This document shows, one piece after another, positions 56,751 to 64,000 of a stretch of DNA of 64,000 nt. The translations under genes were made by a program, and so were the position numbers. Numbering within the stretch: position 1 is the stretch's first letter; every line of letters starts with the position of its first letter. This DNA comes from Centroberyx gerrardi (lineage: Eukaryota > Chordata > Actinopteri > Beryciformes > Berycidae): assembly GCF_048128805.1 (NCBI RefSeq), contig NC_136019.1:15663881-15727880 (forward strand), written 5' to 3'. The notes below the pieces were generated by a model, which did not search any database, had not been told where the DNA came from, and was given only the letters and a program-made list of their open reading frames with translations.

Positions 56751-59101
56751 TCAGTTGGACAGGAAGTCTATGGACGCTCGGACGGAGCGGCTGGACATGA
56801 TGTCCACGGCCGTGACTTTGATCTCCGTGTCTCCAAACTGCATGGTCGCTCTGATCTCCCTCCTCTCCGCTGCTCCTCCTCCTCCCCCAGCTCCTCCCGC
56901 CGCTCCCGGTACCGGCAGCGGTTCCGGTAGGTCCAGCGTTATCGTCCCGCACTTCCTGACCCCGGGGTCGGAGATGTACGTGACGTCGTCCGTCCCGCTG
57001 CAGTAGATGTTGATGATGATTTTCCGCTGGCCCAGGCGAGCCGGCGTGTAGCTCCGCCTCACGACCTCGCCGAGAGCCACCGATTGGTCGACGGAGACGA
57101 AGCGGTCGAGGATGTCGGTGCACCACTCGCGGCCGTCTTTGATGAGCAGCTTGTCGCGCGGGTGGCGTCCCTCCACGAAGCGGTTCAGGACGCCCACGCC
57201 GTAGGTGAGCGGGCAGCGACGGACACGGACCTGGGGCAAAGAGGTTGTTGAAGAGAAACTTGACATCAGACCCAAATCTGTGTAAAGCCTGACATCTAAA
57301 AGTATAAAGCATGCCATCTGCTATTGGCTGATCTTCAGTGCCAGAAAGTGACAAATCACCTGACACCAAAGACCAGCCAATAGCAGATGGAAATTTCAGT
57401 CGCATGCTTTTTACCTTTAGACGTCAGGATTTACACAGATTTGGGTTTGGGGTTTAGTTACTCTTTAAAGTGTAACTTGACACCAAACCCAAATCTGTGT
57501 GACAGTGAAACAAACGCACCTCAAACTAGCCCCGCCCACAGACCCACAGTTTTTAAGTTAAATTGAAACTGAATGTTGGAAAAACTGAATTTCAAAGGAA
57601 ATCCAAATTCAATGAAACCACTGATCAGTCATACTGTACATTCTCTCTTAACACTAACTTAAAGTGAATATATTAATAGTGAAATTTCCTGGTGACCCCC
57701 TGAACCCTTCTCAAAGACCCGGTTTGGGACCCACTGCTCTAGGACCGTCAGGTATTCGAGCACCCTCACCACAGTGGGGTCCAGGCCAAAAAGCACGGCT
57801 CCCTTCAGTATGGTCAGACCGACGTCCTGGGGGATGATGATGCGGCACGTCCGCCCCAGTGCATTCTGGACCGCTTTCTGCAGCATGGGCGACTCGGCGA
57901 AGCCGCCCACCAGGAAGAGGAAGCGCACGCCGCGCACCTCCGGCTTTGCCATCAGCTCCTCTGTTAGGCATAGGGGAGGAGGGAGGATGAGAAAAAAGAA
58001 GGAGATTTATTCAAATGATTTCATTTAATTGGAGTGAATCCGTGTCCTAAGTGAAAAGTTAGGGATGAGAGAGAAGTGACTAGAGAAAGAAGAGGGGGAT
58101 TGTAGGGAGGAGAGATGAGTGCAGCCTGACTGGACAGATGTTTCATGAGGGAATATTGATTTCTGCTTCCTGTCTGCAGCTGGCTGATGGTCAGCTGCGA
58201 ATGGTTTTTCCCCCATTCCATTGCTCCACCTAAGTCTCCGCCTTGCTTCTCGCTCTTTGGTACATACACACTATAGAAAATCAATCCCCTAGTTCTGATT
58301 GCCCCCCTGCAATGTGAGTGATTTAATACCAGGAAGGGTATTTTTCTGCCTTCATTCTGTCTTGATGATGGCTTCAGTCAGACGTTTTGCTTGCGCCACC
58401 ACAACCCTAAAATGAAGTGAACAGAAAGGGCTGGCAAAGTGAAACCAAGGGTGCCGTCACACCTACAGTTCGATTTCTTTGGTCCGAACCATAGTGTAAA
58501 AGTTTACTGTGTTGCATTTTTGTATTTGGTTTGTTTATGATCACACTGCCCAATTACAAACAAACCAGGGATTGTAAACAAAAGTCACACGGACCCACAA
58601 ATAGCTTGTTTACTGGGCATAGTTTGGGTAACCTGTAATCCAGCAAGGTTTGAGATTTTGGTGAAGGGAGGAGTCAAAACCAAAAAACAAACAAGTCCCT
58701 GTAACTTTAGCATGATGGACTTGTCTGCATAGGGTCATTTTGTTATGCTAGGCTTTCCAAACTCCTTATACCCATAAACCCTTGCGTTTTGGAGTCATTT
58801 CCTATAGTCGGTCTGGATTGCATTCTCACTTCTAACGAAACGCACTGCAGTTCTCTTGGAAGAAGCCAGAAACCTGCATTTTCAGGCATCTTTGTGCGGT
58901 TATTTGGAGTTCAAATGGCATTGTTCTCACCTAAAAGTAACAGAACTATGGAGTAAAAGCTCCAGAGTTCGAATAAACGGCTCCAAACATGCTACTTCTT
59001 GTGTGTTTGAAAGGTCAAAGGTTGTGATTACTATGCTACTTACTAGGTGGAAAGAGGAAAGGGATGGTGGAATCAGTACGGTCTGTACATATGCGTGTGT
59101 A

Positions 59102-59134
<33 letters not shown>

Positions 59135-59249
59135 CTCACCGATGTGCTTGACAATGTTGCTGATGGTGGGCTGGAAGAGCTCGTTCATGGCCTCCTGGGT
59201 CAACCGCAGCATCCCCTGGGACGACCACTTCACTATGTTCATACTGACA

Positions 59250-59291
<42 letters not shown>

Positions 59292-59375
59292 ATGCCTTGA
59301 TTTTTCTGCAAATATACAAAAATAAATCACTTCAAAACCCCACACACACTCATCTTACAATCACCACTCACCCAT

Positions 59376-59427
<52 letters not shown>

Positions 59428-60848
59428 TCACTTGCTCCTCCTCAGCGCAGTCTCCACGCTCTGCCCCCTGTGCCTCTTGTAGTAGTCGATGAAGGAGAAG
59501 GGCAGGGAGATGTTGAGGGCGTTGGCTCGGCCCGGCGTGGCCGTGCGCTTGCGGGCCTCGAAGGCGATGGTGAGGTCCACCCAGGCCGCCGGGCGCTTGG
59601 CCTTGAAGCTCTGGATGAAGTCCTCGCCGAAGATCTGGCACAGCATGGCTTCGAAGGCCAGGTCCACGCCCACGGCACCGTAAGGACCGCCTGGGAGAGA
59701 GGGAGAGAGGGCGAGAGAGAGAGAGAGAGACGGTAAACATGGTAAAAATTTATGTTAAAACAACTTTGGAAACTTTCATTTTATATATATCTTTTTATAT
59801 ATATATATATATATCTTTTATACGAAGGCCTTTACATAGTTTTATTGATTTATTATTTTATCTACACCATTTTACCTGTGTTTTATGTTTGTTTTTATGG
59901 TTTTATTGGTTTAACTTGTATTTGCCTCTTTTATTTGATATAATGTTGCTTTGTTTATCCCTTGTTGTGTTTTACTGTAATTATTTTTCTTGTCTTTTAT
60001 GTAAAGCACTATATAAATAAAGTTATTATTTTGGCTAAATTTACACAGGTGCAGGTGGTCGTATCAGCATCTATTCAACGATAAAATGTTTGCTGGAAGA
60101 TGTTGAATTCAGAAACCAGATCCATAGTATTAAGGTTTAAGGTAAAACAACAACAACAAAGAACCTGTCTGCAGAATTTCACACATTTTCAAAAATACCA
60201 CAGTAAATGAATGTTATGTATGTGGATTCCATTTAAGCTTGCTTATATTAATGGATTTTTATTAGTGTTTTATTAGCAGATGGTAAAAGTGGCTGTATGG
60301 AGGGTCAAAGGTGTTGCACCTGAAGCCTTGTAGAGCTCTTTCAGTGTTCCCTGTGGCTGCTCTATCTGGTGGACAGTCAGGTCTACTGTTCCCCCTCCAC
60401 AGTCTGCCACGATGTACCTGTCACCTACAGAGAAGACACACACACACACACACACTGATGAAACTGTTAACCACTATCAGCACTACCTTATGTAGGTTTT
60501 ACCTGCAGATAACACACACAAACACACAATTTTAATATCATCGTTGTCCTGAAAAAGTCTTGTATCCTCATAAAATCTTTTTTTTTGGGAACTGAGAAAA
60601 ATGAAAAATGAAATATTTTCTGCATGTAGAATATAATGGCAGCAGTAAGAAAATGATGTTTATTGTAGGAGGAAATTGTGGCTGATAATGTGGTAAATGG
60701 CTTCATTTTTGCCTCATGTCTGACTATCATGTTTCTGGTGTGTTTGTATGTGTTTGTATGTGTGTGTGTTTCCCCTGAAACCATTCAGCCAGCAGCCTCC
60801 CAAACATAAACAAGCTCCAGGCATTTGTGATTGCTGCTCTCCCACTGC

Positions 60849-60879
<31 letters not shown>

Positions 60880-61020
60880 TGTGTGTGTGTGTGTTTGTGT
60901 GTGTGTGTATGCGCACACTCGTTGAGTTGCGTGTGTGTTTATGATATTTCCAGCGATAAGGTCTGGTTTTGGCTGAGTTCCTCTGAGCTTGTGTTCAACT
61001 GGGCCTGACCACACCCAAAC

Positions 61021-61061
<41 letters not shown>

Positions 61062-61892
61062 CATAATAATACATTTATTTGCTTTTGTATAATACAAAAG
61101 AGAGAGAGGGAGAGAGACCAGAGTAAATTCCCATGCCCCTCCACAAATGCTGAAAACAAGACTGTTATATTTAACTCCTGAAAAACAGATAGGGAATAGA
61201 ATTAGGGAGGTAGAAGAAGAGAGGGAGGCAGACATAAAACACGGAGAAGAAGAGCAAAAAGGAAAGATGGAGCGAGATAAGAAAATGGGAGGGAGGGAGG
61301 GAGGAGAAAAGAGGGCTTGCTTTTCCTTTGGTTTATTTACAGTGAAGAGGCAGAGAGTCCCACGGGCCAGGTCCTTCCTGTGTGTGTGTGTGTGTGTGTT
61401 GCCAGCGGGCAGGAAAGGGGGCAAAAAGGGTCAGCGGGGGCGCGTGTCTCCTCAGATTGTTGTCATGGCTCAACAGAAAGAAAAGGCCGTGTGTGTGAAG
61501 CCTCTGGCAGACTGGGTGACTTTGTCCGTCTCTGATCTTACAACAAAGAAGAGGCAACAACCAGGACGAAAATAGAAAAAGAATTGGTAGAAAAGTCAGT
61601 ATTGGCTGTGCTGTGGGAGTTTCTGCTTAGTGTTTGAGTTGGACATAAGTAGGCCTACTGTTTGCTGACAGTGGCAGCTGCTGCAGCAAGACATTATAGA
61701 GACAAAGTGAACATCATGCTGACTGCTATTTCATATTAAAAGCATAAAATGCAGTTGAGGCAGCACTTTTTCCTACTAAAACAGTGTGAACAGGCCCTAA
61801 GAATACTACAGTGATATGGATGTAAACAGCAAACATTGTTGAACTGAACTGGAAAAGAAGGCCTTGTCGGCTAGGAGGAAAGAGGAGTGTAG

Positions 61893-61923
<31 letters not shown>

Positions 61924-62113
61924 GTGGCTGGGGAAGGAAGAGAGAGATGTTTTATAGAAAAAAGAAAGAGAGAAAGGAGGCAAGAGGAGATGAAAACAAA
62001 AGATTACGTCTGTTTGAAAGTAATGAGTGTCGGAAGAAATGAGAGAGTGTCTGCTTCCCATAGTCAGCCTGCTGGGGTCAAAGGTCAGAATCATCAATAT
62101 CTCTGACGTGTGG

Positions 62114-62183
<70 letters not shown>

Positions 62184-62276
62184 CCTTACCAGTCTGCATC
62201 TCCGACCACAGCTCTCCGGTCCCACTCTCCACTAGGAAGGTCCTGCTGTGTCTGGATCGCCTCAGCTGCTCCCGCG
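56751..62276 (-). CDS. hspa12b: Heat shock protein 12B-like HSP70-family ATPase, C-terminal part
   Basis: Minus-strand exons in order: 62190..62276, 60320..60424, 59432..59690, 59140..59243, 57770..57960, 56751..57230; all junctions keep phase. The first visible exon reads [18 protein letters not shown]. Next comes the nucleotide-binding [19 protein letters not shown], then [95 protein letters not shown] and the end [20 protein letters not shown], finishing DFLSN. HSPA12 proteins are distant HSP70 relatives with an atypical ATPase domain; HSPA12B is mainly endothelial and linked to angiogenesis. The DFLSN end and LRRSRHSR favour 12B over 12A. A Gly/Ala run in the last exon (positions 56870-56920) is an insertion relative to what I recall for mammals. 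The 5' exons lie right of 62276 or beyond the window edge. Confidence 0.9.
57247..57503. repeat. Foldback element next to the hspa12b last-exon acceptor
   Basis: ACCCAAATCTGTGTAAAGCC and CCATCTGCTATTGGCTG at 57269-57330 recur inverted at 57373-57450, giving arms of about 75 bp. A further direct copy of AACTTGACACCAAACCCAAA follows at 57474. TTTGGGGTTTAGTTACTCTT resembles a known fish MITE end. It starts within 20 bases of the exon boundary at 57230. Confidence 0.65.
59111..59284. repeat. GT/CA microsatellites on both sides of an hspa12b exon
   Basis: A GT run at 59111-59133 and a CA run at 59252-59284 bracket exon 59140..59243. On the sense strand the acceptor side is a TG run ending TTTGTGTCAG, so TG repeats replace the usual pyrimidine tract. 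Confidence 0.9.
59960..60030 (+). repeat. Repeat tail in hspa12b intron
   Basis: Ends GTAAAGCACTATATAAATAA then AGTTATTATT, the common 3' tail of fish SINE/LINE-type repeats. A related word occurs at 26858 and GTAAAGCACTTTTCAAAAC at 7009. Confidence 0.5.
61024..61057. repeat. (GA)n microsatellite in hspa12b intron
   Basis: A pure GA tract; the neighbourhood 60848-60910 also has long GT runs and 61200-61310 is purine-rich. No gene is seen in this intron (60425-62189). Confidence 0.9.
62145..62182. repeat. (CA)n just downstream of the hspa12b exon donor
   Basis: On the sense strand the donor GTAAGGC is followed at once by about 19 TG units. Confidence 0.95.
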
Positions 62277-62279
62277 CTG

Positions 62280-62282
<3 letters not shown>

Positions 62283-62341
<59 letters not shown>
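62283..62341. repeat. (CA)n, about 29 units, abutting an hspa12b acceptor
   Basis: On the sense strand these are TG repeats that run straight into CTGCAG|CG, the acceptor of exon 62190..62276. Confidence 0.95.
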
Positions 62342-62345
<4 letters not shown>

Positions 62346-64000
62346 CATACTTTAATTTCGGCACATTTCCTGCACGCATGCATACAAACACACATATAAA
62401 TGAATCATGTATGTCATTAAATCAGGCTGAAAAGTCACAGGGAGACACGATATAGTTGATATTCTACAGACCGTCCATTCCACTGTTGTGGAGTGTGTGT
62501 GTGTGTTGTGCTGACACACACACACACACACACACATTACATATACAAACATATACATATACACAGACTCACACACGCCCTTTCCCTACATTCAGACAGG
62601 AATTTCACCTCACTGTACTGGCGTGAGTTTGATCGTTTGACTTGAAAAATAAGCAGTGAAACTGGTGTGACGACATGCAAACCTGTTTGATGATATGCAG
62701 CAGAAAACAGAATTTTTTTTTAAAGGTGAGGAATGTTGAGAAGGTGTAGATCACTTGCAACTTTGCTTCAGCATCCTACGTTTTATTCTATCACTCCTGC
62801 AGTTGAATGCTTTCAGCTCAACCAGCGTCCTCTTGAAGGCAAAAGAGAAACATCCTCACTTTCAAACTAACAGTGTTTTTAATGTATGTTGCCAAAGGCT
62901 TGAATGGGTTTCATAAGCTGTAGAGCCATGACATTTAAAACATATAAAGGATCATGTAGTCTTTCAATCCAAGCAAAACAAGAAAGAAACACCCAAATGG
63001 GAGCCGTAATGTTTTTACATGACTGCTGCAATTTGTTGGAATGGAGGAACCGTCTCACATTTCAGCTCTCTATTCATTCTGGACATGTGAGCGGCCTGAC
63101 TGGCAGGTCGCTCTTTGGGTGGCGCCCAACAGCAACAGAACCGACTCACACACAGCTGACAGAAATACTAAATACCTGACGGCCGCTTTGACATAACAGA
63201 CACACGTATTCCTTCATTCCTGAGCTCATAAAACAAACCAGAGCGGCTTTTAGCTGAGAAGTTATCGCAGTTCAAAGGAGCGAGGGGAAGACGTTGGAAT
63301 AACAAAGAGTGTTTCTCTCTCTTTCTCTTTCTCTTGATAAAATGGACTTTTTGGCTGTGGGAAGGGAAGCTGTGGCCTTTATGTAAAAGTGTGTGTGTGT
63401 ATAATGTGTGTGTGTGTGTGTGTCGAAGTCATAAGTCCCTGTTTGACAGTCCGGAGTGAAGTGTTTATATAATTTAGGTTAAAGTGGTTTTTACCAGGTG
63501 CCCCAAACCCCATGAGAACATGATGCAGAAGAAACCTGCACACCGCAACTGTTAGAGTATAGGAGAAAGAGAGAGGAACAGAAAGACAGAGAGAAAGAAA
63601 GAAAGAAAGAAAGACAGCACAACATAACCAAAAAAGCAAGAGTGGAAGCAAGAAAGCACGAAAGTAAGAACCCATGAAAGAAAGAAAGCAAAAAAGCAAG
63701 AAACCATGAAAGAAAGCATGAAAGCAAAAAAGCACAAAAGAAACTGGAAAGCAAGAATGCAAGAAAGAAAGAAAAAAGAAAGACAGGAATTGTGTTTCTG
63801 GTTTGAGCAGATTGACAATCAAGGTTATCAGCCACTTAGTGAAGAACAATGGGCTGCACTGTATTGGAAGCAGCCTGACAGTCGTGTTAGAGCTAAACAC
63901 ATATGGGCAATGGATGACGCAGGAGGTAAATGTCGGAGTGTGTGTGTGTGTGTGTGTGTGTGTGTAAGTGCATAGTAAATGAAGCTGAAAAAAGAATAAC
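62342..64000. other. hspa12b intron or upstream region, no certain exon
   Basis: GT/CA runs at 62493-62535 and 63391-63422, a degenerate GAAA/GCAA purine tract (63560-63785), and a GT run at 63938-63965. One in-phase exon candidate at 63495-63548 was not accepted because its translation does not resemble HSPA12. Confidence 0.5.
63560..63785. repeat. Degenerate AAAG/AAGC purine tract
   Basis: Over 200 bases of AAGAAAGAAAG-type units mixed with AAGCAAGAAAGCA-type units. Open frames across it in several phases are low-complexity artefacts. Confidence 0.85.

Noticed and set aside
56707-57405. Alternative minus-strand frame of 232 codons overlapping the hspa12b last exon
   Set aside because: It is a shifted reading of the same GC-rich exon; the frame ending in DFLSN matches HSPA12.
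62140-62395. Frames made of repeated His-Thr or Cys-Val
   Set aside because: Translations of CA/GT microsatellites, as at many other places in the window.
63495-63548. Minus-strand 54-nt exon candidate (AVCRFLLHHVLMGFGAP) with good splice sites and phase matching the next hspa12b exon
   Set aside because: The residues do not resemble the HSPA12 region expected upstream of AREQLRRSR; chance is likely.

Overview
The window is vertebrate nuclear DNA, almost certainly from a ray-finned (teleost) fish. Genes are split into many small exons with GT-AG introns. Dinucleotide microsatellites are very dense, fish-style hAT-like elements, foldback MITEs and tRNA-derived SINEs are common, and the proteins are closest to vertebrate families as I know them. 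There is nothing bacterial or viral here: no operon, CRISPR array or prophage. All exon models were built by hand from reading frames, splice sites and phase.

Layout. (1) 1-24.5 kb, minus strand: the 5' part of a MARK-family kinase gene, most like mark2. Seven coding exons run from the ATG to the catalytic HRDLK motif and the rest lies off the left edge. Intron 1 is 16 kb and full of repeats. A GCTAGC-rich and then GC-rich stretch upstream of the start probably holds the promoter. (2) 24.5-30.3 kb: no intact gene; decayed remains of a C2H2 zinc-finger gene. (3) 30.5-38.1 kb, minus: a complete 13-exon gene for a 567-residue protein with a novel-looking N-terminal region, a charged linker and six kelch repeats. 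(4) 39.2-39.7 kb, plus: two orphan exons of a pancreatic elastase gene, damaged. (5) 42.4-44.6 kb, plus: a gene of a family I do not recognise, apparently a pseudogene. (6) 45.6-47.2 kb, plus: a three-exon class A-like orphan GPCR lacking several landmark residues. (7) 48.7-54.6 kb, plus: complete cct7, a chaperonin subunit, in 12 coding exons and 546 residues. (8) 54.8-64 kb, minus: the 3' part of hspa12b, convergent with cct7.

The genes do not form a pathway; they are independent neighbours. Cct7 and the kelch, MARK and Hspa12b proteins are cellular housekeeping or signalling proteins. The elastase, zinc-finger and unknown loci look like decaying copies. I found no convincing new multi-gene system. 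The best leads are the UG-repeat-flanked exons of hspa12b, the unusual GPCR, the unknown gene with three matching lesions, and several intact small transposons with readable target-site duplications.
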